From assembly GCA_037074615.1 (NCBI GenBank), contig CM073522.1:27278962-27342961 (forward strand): a stretch of 64,000 bases of DNA. The letters are read 5' to 3'. Source of the stretch: Leucaena leucocephala. Lineage: Eukaryota; Streptophyta; Magnoliopsida; Fabales; Fabaceae. Positions 43,787 to 55,085 of the stretch are shown one piece after another (positions within the stretch are counted from its first letter, which is position 1; every line of letters begins with the position of its first letter). The translations under genes were made by a program, and so were the position numbers. The notes under the pieces were generated by a model. The model saw only the letters and a program-made list of their open reading frames with translations. It ran no database searches and was not told where the DNA came from.

Positions 43787-46687
43787 CTAAAAAGATCGAC
43801 CATGGACATGGTTTGTGAGTAGCCTCTTGATCTTTGCTATTTTGATAGAAGTGAACACATATATGTCATCTGCTACATCTTCCACTCGTCGGAAACAAGC
43901 ATATCTCCAGCTCTTCTTCAACACTAGAGTCCCAATAGCACCCCAAAAGCCAACAGCAAACCCAGCTGCTATGACAAAATGAAACCACACTTTCTCTGAA
44001 TCATTCTCATCTTCCAATTCTTTGGTTTGAGGAACTTCATGAGTATCATCACCTTGACACTTGTTGGGTAGTGGGATTCCACAAAGATAGGGATTGCCGG
44101 CATAAATGGATGGATCATTCAAAGTCAAGAATTGATTTTCAGTTGGAATTGGCCCTGAAAGGTTATTGTATGACATGTTCAAATGGTTCAATGTAGTCAG
44201 CTTGGACATGCTCTTTGGAATTGTGCCTGAAATTTGGTTACTAGAGATGTCAAAGGATTCAAGGGATTTCATATTCCCAATAATCTCTGGAAGTTTTCCT
44301 TTCAAATGATTATGTGAAAGGTTTAAGCCTATCAATCCAACAAGCGAGAATAACTCGGAAGGAATTGATCCAAACAAATTGTTATTTGAAAAATCCAAGT
44401 TGACCACAAACTCCAAGATTCTAGTAATGTCAAATTCTCTTCCTTTCATAACTTGTTTCACATCCTGACTAGACCATTCAAGTTCCATGGAAGTCATGGG
44501 GTAAGGACTCCTTACTTCCCTTATATCAGCACTATCTTTGGTCATTCCAGTAAGATTGCCTATGCAATGGGGTATTGAGCCACTTAAATTGTTATTTCCA
44601 AGGTCCAAAATTTGGAGTGATTGGAGTTGGCACAGATTTGAAGGAATATTACCATCTAACATGTTATTCCGTAACCTCAAAATTTGCAAGTTAGGGAAAG
44701 TGTTATTAGTCCAAGATGGAATACTTCCAAAAAACTTATTTTCACCCAAATCTAAAATTATCAATTCCGTCAGATTTTTCAAAGTCAATGGAAGCTTCCC
44801 TTCAAGAGAGTTATTGTTCAAATACAACCAACGCAATGAGGGAAGCTTGGCTATTGAGATGGGGAAGGCACCGGACAATTTGTTGAATGAAAAATTTATT
44901 TCCTTCAATGCAAATGGTGGGCTATCTCCCCAGCAATTTGGAATTTCACCAGAGAAATTGTTATGAGAAAGATCAAGATTGTTCAGAGCCTTAAAATGAC
45001 ATAGAAATTTTGGGATTGAACCACTGATGATGTTATTTCTTGACAAATATAAGGATCGTAAATTTACAAGATGCTCAAGACTTTGAGGAATGTTGCCACT
45101 AAAAGAATTATTTGAGAGATCAAGGTATGTTAGACTTACAAGTTGACCAAGACTTTGAGGGATATTACCACTAAAAGAATTACTTGAGAGATAGAGACCT
45201 TCTAAATTTTTAAGTTGTCCAAAACTTTGAAGAATGATGCCACTGAAAGAATTATTTGAGAGATTGAGAATTGTTAAATTTTTAAGTTGACCAAGACTTT
45301 GAGGAATGATGCCACTAAAAGAATTACTTGAGAGATCGAAAATTGCCAAATTTTCAAGTTGACCAAGACTTTGAGGAATGATGCCACTAAAAGAATTACT
45401 TGAAAAATCGAGACTTGTTAAATTTTTAAGTTGACCAAGACTTTGAGGAATATTTCCAGAAAAATAATTACTTGAAAGATGAAGTTCATTCAGTTTTTCA
45501 AGACGCCCTATCCAAGTTGGCAAATGGCCACTGAGTTTATTATCACTCAAGGACAATGTCTCTATGTCATACTTGATGCATCCAGAAAAATCGGAGTCAC
45601 CAAATGCTTCTCCTTGAAGATTGCCATAGTCAAAAAATAATATTTTTAAATGACACATGTTTTTTAAAATGTGTGACACAGAAATTTCCACTGTGGCTAT
45701 GATTTGATTGCTGGAGATATCAAGATGGCGAAGGCTCCTTAACTCTGCCAACCAAGATGGAATTGAACTAAAATTGTTTGAAGAAAGGTCAAGGACTTCA
45801 AGGGAAGTCAAGTTTCGCAAAGCAATAGGAATGGGTCCACAGAGTGCATTATCTGAAAGACGAAGAGAAATCATATTCTGAAACTCTCCAAACCACAATG
45901 GCAATGAACCTATATTGTTGTATCTGAGGTCGAGGAATTCAATAGAAGTCCAATTTTGAAAAGCACGAAGGATTCGACCATCAATTTCATTATGAGCTAG
46001 ATTCAAGACCTGAACTCTAGCCTTATTTGTGAAATTCATGGAGCGAATAGGTGTGGACAAGTTGTAAAGACTGCATTCCTCTAATTGGAGTTGTAACAAA
46101 GAAGTAAGCAAGTGAGGTACCTGGAACAAGTTGTGAGCTTCTCCAAGGTAGACACCACTTAGGCCAAGATATTGCAGAGACTGAAATTTAGAGGCCCAAT
46201 TCATGTCACTGATGTGCAAATCATTCCAGCCGAGATCAAGAAACTGCAAGTTTGTAAGGTTTCCGCCAAGATTGGCAGGAACCTTACCTGTGAAATTAGA
46301 TTCAGAGATATAAAGATATTTCAACCTCTCCATAGAACTAAAAAAGACCGGAATCGAGACATAGTTGAAGTTGTTTCCGCTCAAATCCAAATAAATCAAA
46401 TGTTGCAACTCCAACAAAGATGGATCAACACTAGTAGCATTTAGCAAATAGCGTCTGAGATCAAGTTTGAGAACATGACCAGTAACATTGTGACAAGCTA
46501 TTCCATTCCACTCGCAACAACTGGTTTTCGGATTCCATGAGGAAAGCTGATCTAGACCACCATGAAAAGATGCTTTGAACTTGAGAAGGGCTTGCTTCTC
46601 TGATTCAATGCATCTTCCACACGATACTAACTGAGCAATTTCAGACAATAGGAAAAGCAACGCAAATCGTACGATGTGTCTTCCCAT
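43787..46687 (-). CDS. LRR receptor-like protein (EIX2-like RLP), no kinase
   Basis: A single exon encodes 966 residues. There is a signal peptide (MGRHIVRFALLFLLSEIAQL, cleavage near 22-24), an LRRNT cap (CIESEKQALLKFKASF, then SSWNPKTSCCEWNGIAC) and about 28-30 extracellular leucine-rich repeats of the plant LxxLxLxxNxLxGxIP type. An island (SMELEWSSQDVKQVMKGREF) interrupts them. After it come terminal LRRs, a C-cap (GNPYLCGIPLPNKC), an acidic juxtamembrane stretch (KELEDENDSE), one membrane helix at about 900-923 with GFAVG (GxxxG), and a 43-residue basic cytoplasmic tail. RLPs of this class sit in the plasma membrane, perceive microbial or developmental ligands and signal through the adaptor kinase SOBIR1. 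Residues 395-538 are six near-identical 24-residue repeats. The leader is short and the TATA box is well placed. Confidence 0.95.
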   Translation of the reverse strand: MGRHIVRFALLFLLSEIAQLVSCGRCIESEKQALLKFKASFHGGLDQLSSWNPKTSCCEWNGIACHNVTGHVLKLDLRRYLLNATSVDPSLLELQHLIYLDLSGNNFNYVSIPVFFSSMERLKYLYISESNFTGKVPANLGGNLTNLQFLDLGWNDLHISDMNWASKFQSLQYLGLSGVYLGEAHNLFQVPHLLTSLLQLQLEECSLYNLSTPIRSMNFTNKARVQVLNLAHNEIDGRILRAFQNWTSIEFLDLRYNNIGSLPLWFGEFQNMISLRLSDNALCGPIPIALRNLTSLEVLDLSSNNFSSIPSWLAELRSLRHLDISSNQIIATVEISVSHILKNMCHLKILFFDYGNLQGEAFGDSDFSGCIKYDIETLSLSDNKLSGHLPTWIGRLEKLNELHLSSNYFSGNIPQSLGQLKNLTSLDFSSNSFSGIIPQSLGQLENLAIFDLSSNSFSGIIPQSLGQLKNLTILNLSNNSFSGIILQSFGQLKNLEGLYLSSNSFSGNIPQSLGQLVSLTYLDLSNNSFSGNIPQSLEHLVNLRSLYLSRNNIISGSIPKFLCHFKALNNLDLSHNNFSGEIPNCWGDSPPFALKEINFSFNKLSGAFPISIAKLPSLRWLYLNNNSLEGKLPLTLKNLTELIILDLGENKFFGSIPSWTNNTFPNLQILRLRNNMLDGNIPSNLCQLQSLQILDLGNNNLSGSIPHCIGNLTGMTKDSADIREVRSPYPMTSMELEWSSQDVKQVMKGREFDITRILEFVVNLDFSNNNLFGSIPSELFSLVGLIGLNLSHNHLKGKLPEIIGNMKSLESFDISSNQISGTIPKSMSKLTTLNHLNMSYNNLSGPIPTENQFLTLNDPSIYAGNPYLCGIPLPNKCQGDDTHEVPQTKELEDENDSEKVWFHFVIAAGFAVGFWGAIGTLVLKKSWRYACFRRVEDVADDIYVFTSIKIAKIKRLLTNHVHGRSF
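45074..45505 (-). repeat. Six 72-bp LRR units inside the receptor-like protein gene
   Basis: Units start at 45074, 45146, 45218, 45290, 45362 and 45434. Each encodes a 24-residue LRR built on IPQSLGQLKNLTSLDFSSNS. Nucleotide identity is obvious by eye (CCAAGACTTTGAGGAAT at unit starts, AAAGAATTACTTGAGAGAT in the middle). LRRs elsewhere in the gene are diverged, so this block expanded or was homogenised recently. Confidence 0.9.
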
Positions 46688-46775
46688 ATTCAGAGAAGTT
46701 TAAACAAGTGACTTTTCTGTATGATAAATCTCTTGTGATAAGTGGTGTGTGGCATTTGTTGAATATGCACAGCGC

Positions 46776-46784
46776 CTATTTATA
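46776..46784 (-). promoter_or_regulatory. TATA box of the receptor-like protein gene
   Basis: The minus strand reads TATAAATAG 89-97 bp upstream of the ATG, a textbook plant TATA box. It implies a leader of about 55-65 nt. Confidence 0.7.
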
Positions 46785-46803
46785 ATATTTTGTGGCATTC
46801 TAT

Positions 46804-46986
46804 TTGACTTATTTTTTTTTCTCAAAACAGTATGATAAAAAATTAGTAGGAGTTGTATCCTTTTAAGTTCACTTGCGGTTTTCTTCAACCTTTATGTTGA
46901 AATTATATATTAAAAAAGTTTAAAATATGGAAACTATGAGGAAAGAACACTTGAATGACTTGTTAGCCGTGGTCTCGTCTAGTCAA
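46804..46986 (-). promoter_or_regulatory. W-box motifs in the receptor-like protein promoter
   Basis: TTGACT occurs at 46804-46809 (plus strand, next to the TATA box) and as AGTCAA at 46981-46986 (TTGACT on the minus strand). WRKY factors bind TTGAC(C/T). The motif is short, so function is inferred from family and position only. Confidence 0.35.
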
Positions 46987-49705
46987 TAGCAATCAATATG
47001 AACGTATATAAGCCGTCAAAATTAACAATTTAAATCTTTAACGTAAAATTTTCAAATTTATCAGTCTCGTCAATTTTAACCTTGAACATGTTTCAAACAG
47101 AAAAAAAATTGATATGTTAATGTTTACAATGAACAGATTTTTAAATGTTTTAAACTAGATATAGTCAGCATGCGGAACCCGAAAATAATTTGTGGCAAAT
47201 ATTATTAATTATGCATATGACAGTGTTCTATTTTATAACCTTTTTAAATAAAAAAATATAAATTAAAATACTTAAAATTACATATCAAGTGCTAAGTGTT
47301 ATTTTTTAAATGACATAATATATAATGAAATACATAAAAATTATAACATGTAAATTATCATTAATTTTAACAGTAATGTTAATAGCAGGGGTTAATAATT
47401 AAAATATAAAATATTAAAATTTTTAATTTAAATTTTTAAATATTAAGAAGGTAATATACAAGTGATTAAAAATTTAAGAGGGTTTTATATATTTTAGCCT
47501 ATTTTTTTTTTTACTATTTCATATTCATGACTCACAAACTCATGAACTTAATGATGTTTGTGATAAAGACGTAAACTTAAATCTTTAATTCGTAAGAGTT
47601 TATTTTGATCAATATATGATTATTAAAAATATATGATTAATAATTCAGCCACGTACCCGTCCTTTAAAACCTATTTCTTTAGGAGATCATACATGTTATT
47701 CCAAATTATCTAATGAAAACAAATTCAAGACTGAAAATAGAAAATAATTTATATCTAATTTCTAAGTATAATTTTAATATTGATGAAAATGTGCTGTAAA
47801 TAATTGATATATTGCTGATGCCATCACTTTCTATGAAGTTTCAATTATATGCCATGCTTGTTCTACTTTGTAACGTGTGGAATATGGTGGTAAAGTTTTT
47901 ATAGTCATTAAATCCATCCATTTCTTTAGATCCAAGTGGCAAAATTAAGAGCGACTTCATCAGAGGCTAAAGTTATTTCTCTAACAAATTAACAAGTTAT
48001 GAGTATAGGGACTTACAGCTATAATTAAAAATGCTATAAGAGATCAATAAATAAAAAAGAATATAATTACATTGACTTAATTAAAAAAATGAAATAAATT
48101 GTAGAGACTTGCATGTTAATTTTATAATTCTAAAATAAATGAAGTTTACATTAAAAAATTAAAAAAAATCTAATAGTAGATTAATTGTATTTCTTAATAT
48201 ATGTTTAACATCTTAATATTTATATAAAGAAACTAAAAATGAAGACAGAAATTTAAAAAATAAGTTAAAATAAATTGGCTCAACTTTATTATTTTCTGTT
48301 CATGCATGATAAATGGGTCATTTTCTTAATAGAAGGAATTCCAGCAAACTTGTTTACAGAAACTTAAACTTATAATTAAAAAATAATATCAATATGATAT
48401 ACAAATTAAAGGGTGAATGTATGTGGAAATTCATCCATGAACTTTTTTGTGACTCTGCATTTGACACCAATTTTTCTTGACCACAAAAATGTACAAGAAA
48501 ATTTTTAAAGTAGTGCAAAAATGTCAAGATCATTAAGAAGCATCAAACAAAGACCAAAGTATTGACTGGCTTGGGTGGTGTTTTCCAAGTCAAGTAATTA
48601 TAATATGCCCCACACTGCTCGTTCCAATCTACTTCTCTAGTTTCTATTATAAAACTTAATTATAAAATTAATTTTAATTTTAAATATAATATTTTTTATA
48701 TTTATTTATTTTTTAAAATTATCTCTATTGATATTATTTTAACAATAATCAAATAAGAGAACAAAAAAATAATAAATAGAGATGATTATAGTGTTTTATA
48801 AAAAATATATTATATTAAATAATTTAATTAATATTTTAATCTAATTAAATTAATTAAATATATCTTATATTAAATATTAGAAAAATATATAATATGCTCC
48901 TATCTACACTGCATGTCTTATTTTTTGACAATATTACATATAGCGTATTGAAAATATTGACCACGCATCAAATATAAAAATAAATAAATAAATATTGACT
49001 GATTTTAAAATTTTACCTATTGTCTATATCAATAAATAAATGTTGTCTGACTTTAGAATTCCTGGCTACCTTCTACAATATCCCATTAAAACCAGTATGC
49101 AATGTGCAATTACTTTTTATAATATATAATTATCTATCTTAATATGCTGTTAAAATGCAATTAGAACCAGTAGTAATTACTTTATGTCTTGTGCAATTAC
49201 CTTGTATAACATGTACCCTTTGTCATAAAGGTAACAAGTTTTTTTTTAAATCATACTTATTGGCAATTAAGGACCTCAAACCTTCATATTATTTCAGGTC
49301 CAATTTTTTAATTAATTTGTTAAATGAGGATTTGTTCCTAATTTTTTCAAAATGATTTGTGAAAAAATGCATGTAAAATGCTTCATTTTCAACATTAATT
49401 AAGCATATGACTGTATGTTGTAGTTTATAACGTGTCCAACTCAAATGTGGAATGTGTCAAACATACTACAGTGTGAAATGTAATAGAGAATTCTTTTAAA
49501 ATTTTAAAATAATTTATTTTTCCTTTGACAAATTGTATCTATGTTACTATTTCTTTTTCACAGAATGCTGCATCGGAATAAAAGGTGGAGAAGGTTGGGT
49601 GAGGGGGAAATTTATATTAAAATGTGTAATTCCCAGACTAAATTTTCAATACCGAGGGAGGAGTGATGGTTATAAGTAATACTGCCATGGTAATTAATAA
49701 ATTAC

Positions 49706-49961
49706 CTACTCCTATAATTCTATTTATAAAATAAAATAAAAGTTTATTTTAATTTTATTTATAATATAGAGAGAGAATTTTTTATATGAATATATAATTT
49801 GACCATTCATTTATTTATGTTGATTTTATTTACATTGAGTGTAACATGTATTAAATATGGGTAAAATTAGAAAGTTGTTAGATTTTATGGTATAATTAAT
49901 GAGATTTATGATTTTCCTTGTGTGTGAAACATGCTAGAGTGACTTATAAATAGGATCAGTG
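49706..49961. mobile_element. Stowaway-like MITE in module copy A (counterpart near 62244-62523)
   Basis: CTCCTATAATTCTATTTATAA on the left pairs with the inverse of TTATAAATAGGATCAGTGGAG on the right. A related element at the same position of copy C shows that the insertion predates their separation. Confidence 0.5.
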
Positions 49962-49997
49962 GAGTATTTTCTCTAAAATACTTTAATCATATTCATT

Positions 49998-50150
49998 AAC
50001 TCCCTCCCTTTATTACTTGATTATTGTTAAGGGAGTATTAATATGAATAATTTAAAAAAATTAATAAATATAAAAAATATGACTTATATTTAGGATTAAG
50101 ATTAATTTTTTTAATTAAATCTTATATTAAATATTAGAAGAGTATCATGG
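49998..50150. mobile_element. Stowaway-like MITE, related to 3777-4033
   Basis: AACTCCCTCCCTTTATTACTT, GTTAAGGGAGTATTAATATG and CTTATATTTAGGATTAAGATT mirror the element in the capping-protein intron. The right end (TATTAGAAGAGTATCA) is diverged. Present also in copy C (about 62610-62760) and as a 3' fragment in copy B (about 59950-60030). Confidence 0.45.
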
Positions 50151-50640
50151 AATGTAATACCATGTAGCTACAAGATTGTTGAAGTCTTCATATGAAAGAA
50201 AATTAAATGAAGGCATGAATTTAATAAGGAAGTTAAAACAAATTCACTCAACTACTTTTAAGGGTGGAAGTAAGAGAGATTGCCTGTTAGTATCTGTTTA
50301 AAAATATAAGCAGGTCAAGTCCAAATTTTTTGAAGGCATATTTCATATAACATGTTAGACTTAAGCTCTTTAAGAAGCATATTAAACCAGTCAATCTAAC
50401 CTAACTTGTTATAAATTTATAATATTATACAAAATTATAACATATTTCCCTCTTTAAAGTTCGTTTGTTTGAAGGCCTATGCCTATTTTAATATGAGAAT
50501 TTATTTTCGGTCTATTTAAAGGTTAGGCTTGTTAGTCTATTTAAAATTTTAAAAAATGCATGTGTTTTTAAAAGACTTCATGCTAAGTTAAACATTTGTA
50601 CATGCTAGATTTAGATTGAAAAAAGACCTATAACAAACCA

Positions 50641-51157
50641 CAAATTAAGTTAATAATCTTTTATTAACTAAGACCATATTCATGATCTTTTGTTTAATTA
50701 CCTAACTTAACATCTAAATAATAATAATTAAAGAAAATCTCTCACTCTCAAGTGAATCTATATACATAGAGAAAAATACTCTAATCATTTTTTTTATTTT
50801 TCTTTAATTACATAAACCAGCCCTCTATTTTGGAGACATATGTTTAAGTCAAAACTATTAACACCATCAAAAAATATTCAAAAACATTCTTGAAGTATAT
50901 TTTTTAATTAAAAACTATATTAGAATAAATATTGTTTACTAATTTACCCTTCATTATACCAAATCCCTAATTTATCTTTTAACATTAATATTTATTAATG
51001 ACCTATTTAACCTTTTTACTAAATTTAGACAAAATTTAAGTAATTTTTATATTAAAACATTAACAACTTATCAAAAATTTGAATAATTTTTTTAACAAGC
51101 ATATGTTTAATGCAATATATTTAAAAAAATTTAATTATAATATATTTGCTCTGGTCA
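50641..51157. other. AT-rich sequence, no gene seen
   Basis: Only low-complexity AT-rich sequence between module A and a MITE. Confidence 0.4.
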
Positions 51158-51436
51158 TTTTTATAAATAATATTCTCTCATATAAGGGTGGTCCTATAGA
51201 TAAGTAATAAATTGAGTTTGTTTAAAAATTTAATACACATTTTACATTTTTACCCTCAATTAATTATATATGCATTTCATATATTTTTCATACCCATTCT
51301 CTCTCACCTATTATCTTCATAAATAAGGGTATATTTAAAAAAATTGCATCCATTACAAATTTATTATTTTTAACTAATACTTTAGTCTATGTAATTTAGG
51401 TAGTTCTTACTTATAAAAAGGATAGGAGGGAGTATT
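51158..51436. mobile_element. MITE of the family also at 5535 and 54523
   Basis: The left CTCTGGTCATTTTTATAAAT is matched by the inverse of the right TTATAAAAAGGATAGGAGGG. Internal CATTCTCTCTCACC and ATAAATAAGGGTATATTTAA are shared with the other copies. Confidence 0.6.
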
Positions 51437-51680
51437 AATATAATAATATCAAAGTCATATAATGTTATAATTTAATAATTTAATTGAAAATACACACATA
51501 TAATTGAAAAACATTTTATTCAACATATGTTTTTAAAGATACATAAAAATTTATGGTTACAAATTAATTAACTTTGTAATATGGTAATCAATTTTAAAGT
51601 ATTACAAAAAAGTTGGAAATATATATTAAAAATTTTTCTTTAATTATCAATAAAGATATGTGATTAATTGATTATTAAGT

Positions 51681-51912
51681 ACACCCTCATTTCTTAATAT
51701 AATATTCAGTTAATTTTTTGGGTATATTAAGAAAGCTAAATAAATTAATTATGACATAATCTAACCCTTTAAAATAAATTTATATTATATAATTTTTAAT
51801 TTATTTAAATTAGTCAATTAACTTTTATATTAGTTATGATTAACTAATATATTTTGTTTCTTTAATCTATCTAATAAAACTCAATTAGTTTTTATATTAA
51901 AGAATGTAAGTA
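51681..51912. mobile_element. Stowaway-like MITE
   Basis: CACCCTCATTTCTTAATATA on the left resembles the inverse of TATATTAAAGAATGTAAG on the right. The ends are diverged and TA target sites are plausible but not certain. Confidence 0.4.
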
Positions 51913-52088
51913 GTAATATTTATGTTAAGGAGGGTATTTTGTTTAAAATGACAAGTCAACGATGTGATTTAATAGTTAATTAATAGTTAGATAGATGGAA
52001 GTTGAATCTTAAAATTAAAAAAAAATTATACAACAAATATTTTAATTTTTGGGAGGTTCATATAAATTTTGAAAAAGAAGAGAGTTCT

Positions 52089-52191
52089 CTGTAAATAGAA
52101 GGGAGGCTGACATGTTTTACTTTAAAAAAATTATTGATATATATATAGTAAATAGAAGGGAGGTTGTCATGTTTTACTCTTAAAAAAAAAT
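52089..52191 (+). repeat. Two-copy tandem repeat
   Basis: GTAAATAGAAGGGAGG(C/T)TG followed by (A/T)CATGTTTTACT occurs at about 52093 and 52147, separated by an AT run. Confidence 0.7.
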
Positions 52192-52234
52192 TGTCGGTCA
52201 ACATTTATTTATACTTGGTGGATTTCCAATACTT

Positions 52235-52505
52235 CTAACACGTTATATAACATTGTCAAAAAGTGGAACGTGCAGTGTGATGGTTACCTTAATTAACACG
52301 TTATTGACTATAAAGACTTTTCCATCATATTCCACACGTTACGTGCATTGGTGAATAAGGGATTATTCTGAATTTAGTTTTCGAATAATTTATATTCTCA
52401 ACTTGATTTACGATAAACGACAAAACATTTTCCAATTTCATCTCTCAAAAAATTATTTTTTAATTTATTCCCACAAAAATATTTTAATTTAATTTCCCAA
52501 GAACA
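52235..52505 (-). repeat. Module fragment in inverted orientation, I1
   Basis: 52318-52352 is the inverse of the GTAACGTGTGGAATATGG landmark. 52357-52505 is the inverse of about 57870-58030 (TAAGGGATTATTCTGAATTT, TTTTCGAATAATT, ACATTTTCCAATTTCATCTC). Relative to B it lacks the 400 bp between them. Confidence 0.65.
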
Positions 52506-53244
52506 AAATTGTTAGTAATGATGAATTTTTTTAAAAATGAAATATATAACAAGAAAAATACAAAAAAAATACTATTTGAATTATAAAATTCTAAAAAAAA
52601 TATGCTAATATATAAAAGGATGAATCGGTCACAAATAACAATTTAAGATTTTAATATACGTAGAAAAAGTTAGATTTGCCTAAAACCAATTTGATTAGTC
52701 AATCTCACAATTAAAATGGTTAAAATTATTGCATGTATAGTCAATTCTGTTATTAGTATAGCTAATACCCATAACTTAAAGATAGTTATATCTTTTCTTA
52801 TAAATGTTGAAATTTCATATTGATACATGAGACTATTATATCCTTTTATATATTGGCATATCCTTTTTAAAGTTTTAAAATTCATGTAGTATTTTTTGGG
52901 TATTTTTTCTATATAATATGAGAAATACATATATCAAAAGATAAATTTTATATATAATTAAATTGTGCAAAAAAATAATTTTAAGGAATAAAATAATGGT
53001 TATAATCTTCTGTTCAATTTGTAAATTTAAATACCAGAGATAAAAGCAATTATATGGTCATCTCTCTGAACATGCCAATAAAAGTTTTCAGCTTGAATAT
53101 CTGTAGGTGTTAAAAATGAAGTGTACACCTTTTTCTTAGGCCGCATTATTTTTTCTCACGAATGTCATAGCAATTCACAATAAGCTTGAAATTTATATAT
53201 GTATATATAAACATATGAAAGAATTTATTGGTATAATATAAGAT

Positions 53245-54070
53245 ATAATGAATACGTTACATGTAATATTGTCCCTAGTAGAACATGCAGAGTGGGGAAT
53301 ATTATCTTACATGACTTGGAAAACTCCACCTAGGTCATCGGTCAATGGTTTGGTTTTTGTGGGACCCATTATGGGTGGCAAGCTCTACTGGCTTTGCTGC
53401 TACGTTTCCGGTTTGACAGGGAGAAATCTAATTAAATTAATAGAACTCTTTTATTAGTTGAACCAATACTCTTTCAATGGTTTATTAAAATTAGATATTC
53501 GAAAATATAATTATTTTTTTAATTTTAAATATAAAATTTTAATTTATTTTATATTTTATATTTATTATTTTTTAAACTAATTTATCTAACTTATAAAATG
53601 ATATATAATCTAATATTATATAATAATATTTTAGAGAGATTAATTATATTATATTTATTTTAATTAAATAATTTATTTAATTTTTTAATCTATATAAATT
53701 ATTTAAATCGTTTTTATATTAATAACCGATGGAGGAGTAATACAACAGATTTTGTTTTTTAATCTCTTGATGTAAATTCAATCTATTTTAGTAATAATAT
53801 TGTCTTAAACTTCTAAAATTACTATAGATAGGAGTATAATTAAAAGTTTTATAAGTACTAGTGTACTAAAATATTTAAAAGACATATAAGTAGAAAACAA
53901 ATTTCTTCTTAAAAAATCTTACATAAAGAGATATGGATTTCATGGCTATAAAGGCTTCTCCATCATATTCCACACGGCACACTTTATATGTAAAATTGTC
54001 AAAAGTATATATGGGCATGCATTATTATTGAAACTTCACAGAAAGTGATGGCATCCGCAATCGATTATAA
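53245..54070 (-). repeat. Module fragment in inverted orientation, I2
   Basis: 53275-53345 is the inverse of the landmark running from AAGTCA to GCCCCACACTGC (GAACATGCAGAGTGGGGAAT, ACATGACTTGGAAAACTCCA). 53940-54070 is the inverse of the 47830-47915 region (ATCATATTCCACACGGCAC, CACAGAAAGTGATGGCATC). The reading frame at 53248-53457 lies in it and is not conserved in the other copies. Confidence 0.65.
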
Positions 54071-54522
54071 CTCTCATACCAAACACACCGTTAGAGATTT
54101 CCCGCCTATAAGCCTTTGTAATATTATCTACAAAGTTGTCACAAACCCCTTTAACTTTGACATTTATTCAGTTATAAAATATGAATTTCCCATATAAATC
54201 TGTTCAGTGTTCAGATATAAAAGCCAGTGGTGACGACATGGAAAATTATAACTGAATGTTCTATTGCTATATTGGAATAGGCTATCCTTGAAATTGGCGA
54301 TGAAATTTTGATTTAATGAGCAAAACATCCTGTCGGTAATCCATCAGTAATCAATTAGTGACGGTGGAAGTTTGCCATGAAAAAGATTTCATCTCATATT
54401 GAAATCCGTCTCAATTACATTATTGCTATAAACTGATTAGAGAATGTGACATAAATGATTAACAATTTGACCCATTGTTTATGTATTATATAAAATATGC
54501 ACAACTCATGATTTCTAAATGG

Positions 54523-54815
54523 TACTCCTCCCATCATTTTTATAAGTAACATTATCTTTTATAAGGACGATCCTATATAAACATAACAATTTAAGTTTGT
54601 CTAAAAATATAATATATTTTTTCTATCTTTACTCTCCAGTTAATTATATATCTCTTTTTCATTTATTATCTTTATCCACACATTCTCTCTCCTATTCATT
54701 ATCATCATAAATAAAAACAAATTTAAAAAATAAATTATATTTCTGACATATTTATTATTTTTAATTAATATTTTTGTCTATATAATTTGGGTAGTTGTTA
54801 TTTATAAAATTGTAT
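54523..54815. mobile_element. MITE of the family also at 5535 and 51158
   Basis: TACTCCTCCCATCATTTTTA on the left, CATTCTCTCTCCTATTCATT and CATAAATAAAAACAAATTTA inside, and TTGGGTAGTTGTTATTTATA at the right. The right terminus lacks the GGAGGGAGT end and may be truncated. Confidence 0.5.
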
Positions 54816-54959
54816 AAAATTTAAATTCTATATTTTATTTATCTCAAATTCATTCAAGTCTTGAGTCAGTCGATATATATAAAAAAAATTATTGATGTAG
54901 ACAATACGTCAAATTCTAAAGCCAGTAAACATTTACTTTTCTTTATTTTTGATGTGTGT

Positions 54960-55085
54960 TGCGAGTACTTTCAACACGTTATATGCATCATTGTCAAAAG
55001 TAGAACATGCAGTGTGGGGCATACGATCATTACATGACTTGAAAAACTCTACCCAAACCAATCAATGCTTGGTCTTTGTTTAATG
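54960..55085 (-). repeat. Module fragment in inverted orientation, I3
   Basis: AGAACATGCAGTGTGGGGCAT, ACATGACTTGAAAAACTCTA and CAATGCTTGGTCTTTG are the inverse of the 48545-48620 landmark of copy A. Confidence 0.65.

Larger units (their letters stand above)
47225..50640. repeat. Non-coding repeat module, copy A, upstream of the receptor-like protein
   Basis: 47225-47690 matches 56005-56421. 47695-50640 matches copies B (58250-60298) and C (60580-63350). Landmarks in order: CCAAATTATCTAATGAAAA, TTTGTAACGTGTGGAATATGG, TGTTCATGCATGATAAATGGG, TATAATATGCCCCACACTGC, AATATTACATATAGCGT, TTATAACGTGTCCAACTC and GTAGCTACAAGATTGTTGAA. There is no convincing coding frame. W-box hexamers lie at 48477, 48562, 48588 (inverse), 48957 and 48995. 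An AT-rich MITE-like insert (about 48650-48900) occupies the same place in all three copies. Confidence 0.8.

Noticed and set aside
44538..46444. Plus-strand frames of 90 and 142 residues
   Set aside because: They lie antisense to the receptor-like protein and reflect its LRR periodicity, with no independent similarity.
49155..49355. Possible small protein shared by module copies A and B (also 59815-60003)
   Set aside because: A short stretch around FRSNF aligns in both, but the frames start and end differently and copy C is interrupted. Conservation is at the DNA level of the module, not of a protein.
53248..53457. 69-residue frame starting MNTLHVILSLVEHAEWG
   Set aside because: It lies in the inverted module fragment I2 and is not open in the equivalent parts of the other copies.
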